Part shown: positions 11,279-23,265 of the stretch, in pieces
Numbering within the stretch: position 1 is the stretch's first letter
Layout of the letters: every line of letters begins with the position of its first letter
From: Podospora comata
Taxonomy: Eukaryota; Ascomycota; Sordariomycetes; Sordariales; Podosporaceae
Reading direction: 5' to 3'
Length of the DNA stretch: 64,000 nt
Assembly: GCA_017354895.1 (NCBI GenBank)
Contig: CP071495.1
Location: 3,982,632-4,046,631, forward strand
Notes under the pieces: model-generated
Database searches by the model: none
Told to the model about the DNA's origin: nothing
The model's input: the letters and a program-made list of their open reading frames with translations, nothing else
Position numbers and translations under genes: made by a program

Positions 11279-11980
11279 TAGGTATCTTTTGAGCCTGTTG
11301 GCTGTCTTTGAAAGGGTTTGGGATAATGTACTGCTTTTTTGACTTTCAGGTTCTTTCTAGTGTCATTTACCTAGCCCGTTTGGTATGGATATGTGTGGCT
11401 TAAAGAGATGGCCGCCGTGATGATAGGTAGATCATTGGTTGGATAGAGTGATACCAGAAAGTCAGCCGTGAGAACTGTCGCACCGAGAGTTTGAGACTGT
11501 GTAATTCCCGAGCTGCAGACTTTGGCGCTGGCTGTGCTGCAGTGTCTCAACTTGGCCCAGCGGCCTTCTCGAGCTTGGATGCCTCACGGTGATTGGTGTG
11601 TCGGATTGCGCCACTATTTTGACATTTCTTCTCTCAGGGGCCACACAAAGGCAGTCAATTGCCGTGGGGGTGCCAAGTCGTGCTGGAAAAGCCGTGAGCT
11701 CGAACCAGTCAGTGACAATGCACGTCTAGAAATAAAATGTCCCGCGGTAATTGCAGGAGAAATGCGTCCTTGAGCGCCCATTTCAGGAGGTGGAGGTGGC
11801 GGTGGAGGGCTATTGAAGAATGAGTCCCCATCCTTTTCAGATGTTGTGGGCTTGGATTTTCCCTCTGGACAAAATCAGTGATGCTACCTTTTTCAAAGCT
11901 CTCCTCAATGTTACTGCCGAGTCATCTAAACACGAGAATCACCACGAACTAAAAGTCAGCTCTCGCAAAAAGGGACAACG
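11279..11980. other. intergenic, about 0.7 kb
   Basis: Unique-looking sequence between the transposon and the membrane-protein gene. Only short frames. A GGAGGTGGAGGTGGCGGTGG purine run is at about 11786. Nothing else recognised. Confidence 0.5.
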
Positions 11981-12886
11981 ATGGGCCGAATATCACAACT
12001 AGCTATTTTATGGCTTCTTCACCTATGCCCGGGGCTTTCACAGGATGCTTCAAATACCAGACATGTTCGTTATGATCCTCCTCCATTTATAACCTCAGGG
12101 GCAATCGCCAAGCCTTCAGGGGTAAGTGGGTCGGCGTTTGTGTTGCCTTTCAACTAACAACCATCGACACAGTCCACGACACAGTCAGGATATGCAGATA
12201 CACGATCTTTAAACGTAGAAAAAACACCTCGAAATACCTCGGTAGCAGCGGCAAATCCCTCCGAATCGCTATCAAGCAGCAGCCCAACTCTCAGCACCGG
12301 GGCCCAAGCTGGTATCATAACAGGCTCTGCCCTTCTCTTCTTCCTCCTGCTCAGTCTCGCCGTGTATCTTTTCTGCCTCAGGAACAGGAAAAAACAGTCG
12401 CCACTCGGTATCAATGCCCATTCTGGGTTAACCACACGCCCCAGCAATCAACACCTCATCAGCAGCCGAACAAGCCAAGCCACGCTCCAAACACCCAAAC
12501 GCGCCCGAACACCGCTTTCCTTCCCCTTCTCTAACTCCAAAAGAACCGGCCAAGAACAACAGGGAATACCTCTGAGCCCCAGTGCTCTTGAAGTCGTGCG
12601 AGAAAGGCTAGAGATGGAGTCATTGGGGTTCGGCTACCAGCAAGACAGACGGGACAACAGGCAAGAGGCCAAGAGCGTAGTGGAAAGCTTGGACTGGGAC
12701 TGGAAGCGGGTGTATGTGTATCCATTTGCCTCGTCGGCATCATCTCGAGGGTCCGTTTACTCTACATCGGAGGATGCGCCAGGGTTAGAACAAGGAAAGA
12801 TTGGACCAGGGCTGGGATCTTATTGGGAGGTCAGCAGTCATGGCAGCAATGGGGGTACTGGCACACCTGGAGGGAGTCGAAGATAG
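11981..12886 (+). CDS. single-pass (type I) membrane protein of unknown function
   Basis: Exons are 11981-12121 and 12173-12886. The 51-bp intron has a GTAAGT donor and a CTAAC branch site and is phase 0; 284 aa. Residues 1 to about 20 form a signal peptide (ILWLLHLCPGLSQ). Next comes a Ser/Thr-rich outer segment of about 85 residues. One transmembrane helix (ITGSALLFFLLLSLAVYLF, about residues 100-120) is followed by the basic stop-transfer CLRNRKKQ. A roughly 160-residue Ser/Gly-rich cytosolic tail completes the protein. The layout is like that of fungal wall-sensor or Mid2/SKG6-like single-TM proteins, but no defining motif was seen, so the role stays open. Confidence 0.75.
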
Positions 12887-13120
12887 GAGTCTGGCAGTGA
12901 ATAATGATGCAAGGGAAAGACCTGGGGAACTACATGGTCGAGTGATGATGAGGATCGAAGCGGTAATGATAATGATAATCAAGACGGAGGCTGATAAAAT
13001 ACGCAGAGGCCACATCTAGTAGCATAAAAAGCTAAGACGTTTCGTTACATGGACTTTAGGTATCTGTATTAACATGTAAACTAACGCCTGGAGGATATGC
13101 TACCACTCTAACCGACCACT

Positions 13121-14281
13121 CTATTTTCTGCTCCTCAATGTTCTCTGGACTTTGGCTGGCGGCCCAGCATCCTCACCCTCGCTGTCATCCTCCTCCTCCT
13201 CATCAACGTCATCGTGGTCAACCTCATCTTCGTCAAGAGACTCGATGGCCGCCAGATCCTCCTCGTCCTCGTCCTCGTCCTCTTCCTCATCATCGTCCTC
13301 ATCAGAATCCGGCAGAGCACTGTGATTGATGGGGAAGTCGTCCTCGTCATCAGCAGGCCCCGCTCTCGGACCACCGTTTGTGAGCGCCTTGGTGCTTTCC
13401 TGGCCCTCTACGTAGACCACTTGGGCCTCATCTTGATCCTCGTCCTCTGACTCGCTCAGCTCATCCTTTCCTTCGAGACGATCGCGGTTGCCACCGGCCA
13501 GCTTGGCAGATTTCCTAAACTTCAGCTGAGCGTCCAGCATCTCCAACTTGCCTCGAAGCGCCAACAGCGCTGGCAGACCCCTCGCGCGCTCCTCCAAAAC
13601 ACGACTGAGCTCGGCTAACCGGGCAGTCAAATCTGGCTGTGTGACAAGGGCGCCACCGTGGGCAATCATGGTGAACTTCATCCAGCTCATCAGGTTCATG
13701 GCACGGCCGGGGCGACGGTGCATGCGGGAGGCAAGCCTGGAAAGGAGTTCGAGAGCAAGGGCCGAGTCCATGCGATTGATTGTGTTCTCTACAATTTTGA
13801 GGTCGCTAGTCTGGAGGCACAACTCGAGGAGCTGCGCATCGTTGGTTCGGAGGGCTTGGTTGATAACGGTGCCGAGCGAGGCGGCGTTGATGAGGCCGGC
13901 TTGCCTCTGGTGCAAATCGGAGCGCGAAGAAGGGCCAGCAGTGTCAGCAGCAAGAGAGGCTACTACATCGACCGTCGAGTTGCCGCGCACAATATCGCCA
14001 AAAGCAGCCGGAGCAGCAGGCTCAGCATCATCCACATCGCCGCCCATGTCCATGTCCATGTCGACATCTCCTTGTGTTGTCTCCTCGGCCACTTGCTCGA
14101 TCTGCTGCTGATCCTTCACATCCTCGTCGTCACTTGAGAGCTCGATGGGTTCGTCAGGCTGTTTGGACAAGCCGGTGGACACGGCGGCTCTGGTTTCGTC
14201 GATTTTGGCCCTGGAGCGTGCCTTTGCGCTGGCCCTGACGACTGGAGCCGCGATGGTTGCGACTTTTCTCTTGGTTGACAT
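13121..14281 (-). CDS. Utp5/WDR43-like small-subunit processome protein (Utp12 domain only)
   Basis: 386 aa, single exon. Nucleolar factor for 18S rRNA maturation by family. A basic N-terminal tail (MSTKRKVA...) and an acidic patch (IELSSDDEDVKD) precede an alpha-helical Utp12 domain at about residues 125-255 (LGTVINQALRTND through LRGKLEMLDAQLKFRK). A very acidic C-terminal third (runs of Glu/Asp, encoded by GAN repeats at 13190-13300) ends in LRSRK. Yeast Utp5 has WD40 repeats before this domain; here there are none, only about 120 disordered residues. The start is the first ATG; the open frame upstream has only a TTG. It is transcribed divergently from the bromodomain gene. Confidence 0.82.
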   Translation of the reverse strand: MSTKRKVATIAAPVVRASAKARSRAKIDETRAAVSTGLSKQPDEPIELSSDDEDVKDQQQIEQVAEETTQGDVDMDMDMGGDVDDAEPAAPAAFGDIVRGNSTVDVVASLAADTAGPSSRSDLHQRQAGLINAASLGTVINQALRTNDAQLLELCLQTSDLKIVENTINRMDSALALELLSRLASRMHRRPGRAMNLMSWMKFTMIAHGGALVTQPDLTARLAELSRVLEERARGLPALLALRGKLEMLDAQLKFRKSAKLAGGNRDRLEGKDELSESEDEDQDEAQVVYVEGQESTKALTNGGPRAGPADDEDDFPINHSALPDSDEDDDEEEDEDEDEEDLAAIESLDEDEVDHDDVDEEEEDDSEGEDAGPPAKVQRTLRSRK

Positions 14282-16219
14282 GGCTTGCAATCTGGAGTAT
14301 TTGGGTGACTGAAAGACGGCCAATGGGAGCTCGATACAGCTTGCTATACCAGTGGAGGGCTTTTGGTTCAATGACAGGGCCTAGACGAGTGGCCTCAAAG
14401 GTTGGATTATTTGCTTTGGTGGTTTGCTGTGATTGAAGCCGCAGGCAAAAAAACCGAACTGTAACCAAAACTTTTTTGCGGATCTCCGCTTGGCACGCCC
14501 AGCATTGAATGTGGGGTTCTGGTGCTGCTTAGATGGTCCGTGTGTACTTGGCAGATTGGTGAGCTTCACTCAGCCACACGCATTTCAGAGATGTAGCTGT
14601 GGCTGGTGCAACCGAACGGCACGGTGTCAGTTGGGCACCGAGTTCTGCCAGTCTACTTTATGAGGGCGTCACTGCTGCCTGGTGGGCAAACAAAAGAGAG
14701 CAACGGACATTCTACTGTGTACCTATCAACACGACGAAGGGTTTGGAGTCACTCAATTGAAAGAGAGTTGGCCGAGCGTGGCGGCATGGACGATAGAATG
14801 CCCAACCTCAAATCCCGAATTCATCTTTTCGACATTCCATCAAAGGATGCATCAAAACCTCACCAGCAACACACAAACCATCAGATCATGCCTGGAACGC
14901 GTCCAGTCATTTATTTCACCTTCAGAAATTATGTTGGTGACCTGTTTTGTTAGGTCACTGCATTCGCGTCATTATCGCGTATCCCTGTTCACTTAGCGCC
15001 ATTTGCGACCCAGCACCGCAGCTGTTTCAGCCTGTCGCCTCTGGTCGCAGTTGCCATCTTCTTTTCGCCATCGCCAGGATGGTAGGTACGAGGAATCAAG
15101 ATTCCATCCATCGAGAGCCGTTGAGATAACGAGATATTGCCGTGGTGTTGGTCCATCCTGGTGAGGGAGCCGAAAGCGTCGTATTGGCAGTTGCTGGGCC
15201 TATAGTCTGGTGTAAGTGTAGGTATCCCCCCTTTTCCACTCCTTTGTGTATGTTGCCCGTCGCATCCGGCGTGTCTCGTTCGGCTCTGCTGCGTATTGTT
15301 ATCGCATTTTGCCCTGCTAGAGCACAACTGTATGGATATTCTACCAGAACGTGATGAATAGGGATAATAATGTTTGTATTTGCTGATGTTGGTATTGCGG
15401 TGACCTCGTCAAGGGGTTGGTGGCAGGAGAAAATTCAAGAGCTGGGTTTGCACAGAAGACACTTTGTGCCCCCAGTCTCGTGTGCGCACGGCCCACTATA
15501 GCTCGGATGTGGCCAATCAGAAACAGGCGAGCCGCATCGATAAGACCAATCAAGCCAGTCAGAGGCGGATCCCCTCCCTTCGTGCTGAGCTAGGCAGCTG
15601 TGATAAATAGCCCCGAGCTGCCGACCGGGACTGACATGTGTTTTCACCCATAAATTTCGAAAAAAAAGGTCGCGGTACAAAACCACGCCGAACCCCCCCC
15701 AAACTGACCAACCAGCGCCCGCCAAAGCATCCCCAGCCACCGACCATCAAAAGGCCACCCTCCCCGGCTCGAGTTTTTCCACCTCCGAGCAACGCCCTCT
15801 GGCAAGGCTAGCAACCCCAAGCCTATAATTCTCAGCCTTTACCCCGGCCGACTTTTTTCGCCAGACTGTGAGTGGTTGCCAATTTTCTCCTTCGCTTTTT
15901 ATCTTTTGGGGTTCGCGATCCAACGCGTGTGCACGTCCCCATCCACCTTGCCCACTCCCCGCCGCGCGCCCAATCGTGTGTCTTCCACCATCCACGTCGT
16001 CGTCGACAACATCTCGCCGTCGCAATTTGGACAACCTATCAGCTCCAATACAATAAACCATCCCATTTAATTTCATCAAACGTCTTGTCTCTCGACTTGT
16101 CCCCCGACGCGCCGCTTCGATACACTTTGACTCGGCCATGCGTTGCTAATTCAACGACTCCTTGACCTAGCCGATTTCATGTCGCGTCGTTCCTGAATCC
16201 AGAAATCCCCAAATCCCGA
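14282..16219. other. 1.9-kb divergent intergenic region
   Basis: Lies between the Utp5-like gene (minus) and the BET gene (plus). It must hold both promoters. The last 400 bp are pyrimidine-rich and probably the long 5' leader of the bromodomain mRNA. No open frame above about 130 codons with a convincing start, and no RNA gene, could be supported. Confidence 0.5.
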
Positions 16220-19214
16220 ATGGCAGTTATGGCCACTCAGCAATCAGAAGGCACGGTTGTTGGCGAAAAGCCTGTCGCCAGCTCGCTGGAGCTCGAGAAG
16301 GATGCGCGCAATGGCGGCGCCGAAGTGAATGGGTATGTTGCGGCATTGGCTCCTTCCTTCGGAGTCGCATCAAGGTTTGCAGGTCAGACTGGAAGCTGAC
16401 AGCTTTGCTTCTAGCCACACTTCCCCCGAAGCCCCAAACCACACCGAAAAGGACGAGACCGACTCCAAACAAAGCCACAACCAAGAAGCTTTTTCAACAA
16501 ACAGTGCACTGAAAAGCGAGTCGGCCGATGCCAGTGACAAACCAATCCCAGACGTTCCCACAGATGCAAAGGAGGCGCTCAAGGACGCCGAGCCCGTAAA
16601 GATGGACGTCGCGACTCCACCCGACACAGAAATGCCGGATGCACCACCAAGTCCGGCTGCCGAGGTGAAGCAAGCCGAGACACAAATCGAGCTTCCAGCC
16701 GAAGTCGCTCCCGACACACAATCTGCGGCTCCATCGAAAGAAGACCAGCCAGCCAAGGCACCCACGCCTGACGCCCTGATCACATCTGACGCAAAGAACG
16801 AGGCTCCGACCAAAGCCATGTCCACTTCGGTATCTCCCATGACCAAGACGGCCCCTACCCCCCCAGCTACCGATAAGGAGGAAGATGTGGTGATGGCAGA
16901 TGCGCAGGTGACCGCCGAGAGCACTCAAGAGACGCCTGTTTTCGCAACTGTCCCGGACGTGAAGCCGAGCATCGAGAAGGATCCGGCTCCAGCGTCGCCC
17001 TCCAAGGCATCTCCTCCTCCAAGCGCGACGGCCGATACCAGCATGTCTGACCTGGCTGCGTCTGCCAAGGTGTCGCGTGAACGGGATATCGACAGTGAGG
17101 ATGAACCAGTTGCCAAGCGCACCAAGGTTGACCATTCCATCGAGGCCAAGAACAATGTCAACCCCCAAGATCGCATGGATGTCGACCGCCAGTCAGCTCC
17201 CCGGGCCACACCTGCGCAGGCTGCGAACGGAAGACCCAAGTATCTCAATGACGATTCCCTCAACGACAATCCCATCACAGATTGGCAGAACCGGCAAATT
17301 CGTCAAGTTCTTGCAGGTGTCAAAAAAACCAAGGTGGGCGGCAACTTTCGGCAATCGGTTCAGCATCTGTGGCCCATGCTCTGGCCTGATTACTCGGCAC
17401 GGATTGCCAATCCTATTGATATTTCGGCCATGGAGAGACGCTTGCGTGGGGACGGGCAGAGCTACAAGAATCTTGGCGAGTTCAAACGGGACTTGAATCT
17501 GTTGGTGGAAAACGCCGTCAGCTTCAACGGCGAGGCTCACGAAGTGACTGTGCAAGCCAAGGGCTGCCGTTCTGCTATTCTCGACCGTCTCTCCAAGGTC
17601 CCTGCCACTGAACCTGCCCGCCCCGACAAGAAGGACAGCATCAAGCATCACAATATCCGCCATGCCGAACCCCGCTCTGCCGTCCACCAGTCTTCCACTG
17701 CCACGCCCCGTCCCCCAAAACCGGCGGCCCCGGCCCCCAAGCCCGCTGTCGAGAACCCTGCTTTTGCCATCCCTCCCGGCAACAACGGTATGCCGCTCAT
17801 TCGGCGCGACTCGACCAAGGTTGACAGCCGCGCCAAGCGCCCTGTCAAGCCACCTCAGCCAAGAGATGTCTTTACCGACAAGCGCAAGAAGAAGCTCCCC
17901 CCCGAGCTTCGGTTCTGCGATGAAGTTCTCACCGAGCTGAGGAAGACCAAGTATTACGATTGCAACGGCGCCTTCCTTCAACCCGTCGACGTCGTCGCTC
18001 TGCAAATCCCCACATATTACAAGGTGGTCAAGAAGCCCATGGACCTTTCCACCATGGCCAACAAGCTGCATTCTGGCGAGTACGCTTCGGCCAAGGACGT
18101 TGAACGAGACTTTGACCTGATCGTTAAGAACGCCAAGGCCTTCAATGGAGACGACCATCCCGTCACCATTGCCGGCTACAAGCTGCAGAGTCTCTTTCGC
18201 GCCGAGATGAACCGAAAGGATGAGTGGCTCGCCCGCAACGCCCCTCCCGAGGTGATCAACACAGCCAGCCCACGGATCAAAGACGAGTCCGACGACGAGC
18301 CCTCGGACACGGAACCGGAGCCAGAGCAATCCGAGGAGATCACTAAGGCCCAAACCAAGATCACCAGCATCCAGAAACGACTCGATGACGAGCAAAAGAA
18401 GCTGTCCGAGATGATCAACACTGGATCGGCAAGCGAAGAGGATGTTGACATTTCTCACTCCATCATCAGCACTTTGCAGAAGCAACTGATCCGAGAGAGG
18501 AACAACCTCAAGGAGCTGACTGCCGCCGTCAAACCGGCAAAGCCAAATAAGCCTGCCAAGTCCAAGAAGACGCACCAGCACCTTGGCGGCGTCACCAAGA
18601 AGGCCGCTGCCGCAGGAGGAGCGGGCGGGGGTGGCCATCATGCCGCGGGAGCTGTTAAGAAGGGCCCCAAGAGACCGCCCCCCAAGAAGAAGATCAGTGA
18701 GGCTGAGAAGGCTGTTATCACCGAGCATCTGAGCGAGCTGGACGGTGTGCCCTTGGAGCGGGCCATCGAGCTAATCAAGAGGGACACGGGACAGGGAGAG
18801 AATGAGTCGGGCGAATTGGAACTTGATATTGAGCAAGTCTCCGAGGAGGCCCTGGTCAGGCTCTACGAAATAATAATCAAGGCCCACCCACACTTGAAGG
18901 TCGAGAGGGAGAAGAAGGTAGTGGACAAGACTTGGGGCCAGGCGGCGGACCATCACCACTCCAACAGCAATGCCAAGTCCAAGTCGGGCGCTGCGTCGGC
19001 GGCGTCCAAGTCCAAGAAGAACAAGCCCATGAGCAAGTCGGAGCAGGAGCGCCGCATTCAGCAGCTCAACGAATTGAGAGCACAAGCTAACCGCAATCAA
19101 TCCGGCAGTCAGGAGCCAATGGAGTCGATTGAGGGAACGGGCAGGGCCTCAGCAGAGCCTCCCACGGCGGTCAATGCCGACAGTGAGGACGAAGTCGATT
19201 CCGAAGAGGACTAA
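16220..19214 (+). CDS. bdf1: BET-family double bromodomain protein (Bdf1-like)
   Basis: Binds acetylated histones and helps recruit general transcription factors; nuclear. Exons are 16220-16332 and 16415-19214. The 82-bp intron is phase 2 (GTATGT donor); 970 aa. The N-terminal 320 residues are low-complexity and Glu/Pro/Ala-rich, with a KRTK nuclear-signal-like patch. Bromodomain 1 is at about 324-430 (MLWPDYSARIANPIDISAM, acetyl-lysine Asn in SFNG). Bromodomain 2 is at about 536-635 (YYKVVKKPMDLSTM, Asn in AFNG). A coiled-coil segment follows, then the NET domain at about 796-868 (ISEAEKAVITEHLSELDGVP). The tail is acidic. A second ATG three codons in could also be used. A 511-codon antisense frame is a shadow of biased codon use. 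Confidence 0.93.
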
Positions 19215-21362
19215 AGAGCGCCCTCACTTGTTCAGTGTGACACATGGCCAACCACTCTACCATCATACCCATCGCCATGTTACCTCTTCTTGGGTTTCTC
19301 CAGCATCCACATCATGCGTCGACGGACCTGGCCTTTTATTTTCATCTTGGTACTTGACTTGGCCACCCCGATCCCCGCCGAAGCGTGTGATCTTGGTTAC
19401 CTAGCCTTCGGCCACACAGTCAACCAGCTCCTTGTCCTGCCATGCCTCATCAGCGCTACCCCGTTTGTGTTTGCCACTTAACCAACCGTTGTCGCCAAGG
19501 TCTCTTTAGCCTTTTGGCCTGTAGGAATATTTGTCTGTACCATATTATTAACTTCCACGGTCTTGGGTCGCCGGCAACGTCGCAGCACGTTGTGGTCATG
19601 CGCGATGGGTTCTCTTGCTCACGGATACCACCCAGAGCTTTGAGACGGCCAACATTGTGGCCATGATTCACCGTCGCACCACGGCGGGGAGTAGAGGAAT
19701 GAGATGGCAAATGGCGGCGTGTTTCCTCCTGGCTCCTTTGGAGCAGTTGAAACCCTTTCGGAGCAACTTTGCTCACTCATCGGGCCCGGATGGGCGGGGA
19801 AATGTCTGAGTAGAGGTGGGGTTGTAAACCTTTGCAAGCTTTGCTGTCATTGGACGGAGATCGGTTTTTTCAGCATATCCATCACTGATATCTTACCGAC
19901 GACCCGGCAGCCGCAGCTTGGGGCTTAGCAAGAAAAGCAAAGGGGAGTCATGGGCTTTTTTTCGGGAGCAATTTTGCGCTCTTCCTCAACAAAGCCTCAC
20001 TGGGCCGTCTGCTTTTTCCAGCAAGACAGCGAAGTGGAGGAGTGATAGTGGAGCCAAGTCCTCGTACAGGCAAATTAAGAAAAATTGAAGGACTTGCTTC
20101 CTAGGAATCTTGTTCAACATGTCGCGTACATGTGTATGCGACGCTTGTTGCGTTGAGCTTGTTGGTTGTCATGGCGTATCGTGATGTGCCGTCCAGTATC
20201 GTGATTTGTTTGTTGTCTTTCTTTCCAGTGGACTGCCCTAACAATACCAGGGTTCTCAGTCCCGCAGAGGAACTCTTTCGTAAAACGGCCGTTGGAGGAA
20301 ATGTCCAGTGGCATTAGCCAGGGGGTGGCGGTCTTTGGCGGTTGGCGAGTCGCTCAAAATGGGTCTGCTCGTGGTGTCTTTTGTTGCAATGTCGCGAGCC
20401 CTCAATGTCCGTAGCATCTTCGCTGCGAGGACTGCGCCTTCTTGGTCATGCCCACCGTCAACATGTTGAGCAGGCCACGAAGTTCGCAGACAAGTGTTGA
20501 TGGCAAGGCGGGAGCAAAGTGTGGGGGAACGACGGGGCGGAGAGCCACCGCTGTGGGCGGGTGGGCGACGGGAGCTGACAAGCAGACCCTAAAATTCGGC
20601 ATCGGCGGATAGGCAGCTTATTATCTGCTCACTCGAGGCAGGGGACAGAGGAGCCCTGGGTCTGGTTGGGGAAAAGAAGCAGGTCAATATAATATTCAGC
20701 AAGTAGAGAACTGGATTTCTCCATACCTTGATTACTCCAAAGCTGTGATGCTGGATGCTGGTGAGAAACAAAATTGCCCACCGTCGGTTGGTGCATCAAA
20801 TTGCTGTCCGTCGCAGATAGCATGGGTCCCGAGATGCCCTGAACAGGTAGGTAGTGAACACATGGTAAAGAGGGGGAAAAGGAAGAAGAAGGTCAAGATT
20901 GATGGCATGATATATTCAGCAATCAATTCGTAGTGATCCCCTCTGGCAATTACCCTGGCAATGTTGGCCAAAAAGATAGGAGGTGGTCGGCTTCGTGGAG
21001 TGATGCTGGATGTCGGGTGATGCCCTGACGTGTCTGGTGCTGGGCTTGCGGTGGGCGGCAAAAGTTTCTCAAGAGGGGTTGAATTTGTTAGTGCAAGTCC
21101 AGGAAATGGGACGAAACCTTAGGCCAGCCTGCTCCAGTGCTCGGTTCTTGGCCCGATAAAACTCGCATTCCCACCACCAAAGACACCATTTTCCACATTT
21201 TCAACCTGGAATCAACGCGTTGCGCTCCCACGCCGTCTTTTAGCACTCCCGCGGCGTGGTATCCAGCAACAGATGGTTTCTTCACATGATGCTGATCTGT
21301 AACAGTTCAAGTCCGAGACAACGGGACGGGTCATGGTCATTTCTTCTCTGCTCTACTACTCC
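19215..21362. other. 2.1-kb convergent intergenic region
   Basis: Lies between the 3' ends of the BET gene (plus) and the NADAR gene (minus). All frames are short (up to about 110 codons) and unlike known proteins. No repeat or RIP pattern and no tRNA was seen. A non-coding transcript cannot be excluded. Confidence 0.5.
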
Positions 21363-21950
21363 TCAGCCCAGCACCTTGTCCTCCCCCCTCAGCCTTCTTC
21401 TAGCCTCCATCAAGGCCTTCCCCAGTCTGTTCTCCCCCCACCACTCCCTATCCACCGGCCCCTCCACCACTTGCTTCTCAGTGAAGCCAATTCCCCAGAT
21501 CCGGTCGTTGCTTGCTGCCTCGACCAACTCTCTAATGCCTGTCCCCAATAACACTCCTCGAAGTCTTTCGTTCTGCCCAAACTTGGCCAGGTTCCCTCTC
21601 ACCACCACATCCTGCTTGATCTGATCCCATTCAGCATCGTTGAAGCCTTTTATTTGTCTTCCCAGTCTCTTTTGCGCCTTTGGGTCGGATGTCGCCAGGA
21701 TCTTCTTTGCGATGGCGAGGTCCTCGAACTGCACCGCTTTGAGGTACATCATGAACTGTTCGGCGGTCTTGAACTCTAGTTTTTGGGCTCCATCGATGTC
21801 GCCTGGGGGTGGTTTGGTAGTTATAGAGTAGATTTCGTCGACGGAAACGCTAAAGTGGCAGCTGTACCACTGAGAGAACTCGCCGTAGGCAGCACCCGTC
21901 AAGTAGAAAAAGAGCGGTCTATTGGGGTTGTCGTTGGTGAGCTCAGCCAT
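21363..21950 (-). CDS. NADAR-domain protein (YbiA/DUF1768 family)
   Basis: 195 aa, single exon. The family includes N-glycosidases acting on early riboflavin-pathway intermediates and on ADP-ribosyl groups. Motifs in order: a GEFSQWY turn near the start, FKTAEQFMMYLKAVQF (the S/T-x-EQ...K helix), WDQIKQDVVVRGNLAKF, a long LLGTGIRELVEAASNDRIWG core, and ENRLGKALMEARRRL. This is the complete domain in the usual order and length. The start is the first ATG; the frame continues upstream only to a TTG. It is cytosolic by absence of a signal sequence. The exact substrate is unknown. Confidence 0.88.
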   Translation of the reverse strand: MAELTNDNPNRPLFFYLTGAAYGEFSQWYSCHFSVSVDEIYSITTKPPPGDIDGAQKLEFKTAEQFMMYLKAVQFEDLAIAKKILATSDPKAQKRLGRQIKGFNDAEWDQIKQDVVVRGNLAKFGQNERLRGVLLGTGIRELVEAASNDRIWGIGFTEKQVVEGPVDREWWGENRLGKALMEARRRLRGEDKVLG

Positions 21951-23265
21951 CTTGTCTGGATTTTTGGTGGTGGTGTGCTGTTGAGCCTCAAGCAACTATT
22001 GGTTTGTGAGCTCCAAAAGCCTTGAGCTTGTCAGCTTTTTTATGTTGAGAACTGCTCATATGAAATGCAGGGTGACAACGGCGGTGACTCTATGCCGATA
22101 CTAGCGCCCATGTTAGTGTTTGAAGACTACGACCAAAAGGGCCAACCAAAAGACCAAAATTGAGCGCGCATTGCGAGACACCCAGCCGTGGTGATTCCAC
22201 ACTGGCAATAACGCTTGTTGGCAAGTATCAAAGCTGGAGATCAAAAAGTCCGGATGCTGTCGTGACAGTAGCGTGAGTAGCAACCCTAACCCGGGCGTTG
22301 ATCATTCTGGAGACTCGTTGACCCCCGGCAGTCTGCCACATGCCTGCTCTTTGCTACATTCTTCTCTGCGAAGATGATTTGGCTAAAAAGACTCAAGATC
22401 TTGTGCAGGGGAAGAGCGTTACGGGGTTTGAGAGTCTCTTTCTGTAACCATTGAATATATTCCCAAGCTGGGTGCTATGTACGAAGCATCAGTCCTGGTT
22501 GATCGAACCTCAACGAATCCTCCTGGCAACAGGGCCAACCACCACAACAAAAGCAAACAGTCTCATGACCTGATATGACGCCCTCATCTACTCCGTACTT
22601 GCCTTCTCTTTGTCCAGTCTCAAGGCTCTCGTCCCAGCTGACGGACGCCCAGGCGCTACGTGGGCGCTGCACCCCAGGGATTTCTTGTGGGGACGGCAGC
22701 CCCGCAATATTGCGTCACCAACAGGGGTGAAGGGTCGAGAGGTGGGGTCCGATTGGGCGACATCCCATCCAAACCACCAAACATTCCGCCTTTTCCTTCC
22801 CTTGGGCTGGTGGATGATGATCTTCAAGTCCCTTGTTTCTCCCCATGCACCCCCCAATCTTTGGCATGATGCCGTGGCTTTTCTCCATTCTATTCGGCCC
22901 CTTTCAGTTTTCATTCAGGTCAAGCACCCAATTGCCGCTTTGCCGCGTGGATAGTAGAGTGCGTGCATGGTGCTGCCGCTGATGGATGATGAATACCACC
23001 ATCCTCAGTGCCCGTGAACTTGCTTGCGGCGGTAAGCCCGTGACATCATCGGGGAAGAGTACGATCGTCAACCCTTTTGGGTAAGCCTGTCTCAAGTGAT
23101 GGATATATTCATGAGGATCCGCGCCAGCGGCTCCAAAGACATTTTCGAGAAAGTAATTCTGTGTTCCACTTTTGGTGATCTCTCACCCACACAAAGATTC
23201 TGTTCTCCTGTGGTGAAAGAACAAGTGGTGAACTGACGACCAGAACGACGAGTTGAGCTGCCGAG
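21951..23265. other. 1.3-kb divergent intergenic region
   Basis: Lies between the NADAR gene (minus) and the hexose transporter (plus), and presumably holds both promoters. No coding frame, repeat or RNA recognised. Confidence 0.5.

Noticed and set aside
15345-15395. Box C/D snoRNA candidate (GTGATGA ... CTGA)
   Set aside because: The boxes are too close together and no terminal stem or guide match could be shown.
17193-18728. 511-codon open frame on the minus strand
   Set aside because: Exact antisense of the bromodomain gene; its sequence is the low-complexity mirror expected from GC-biased codon use.
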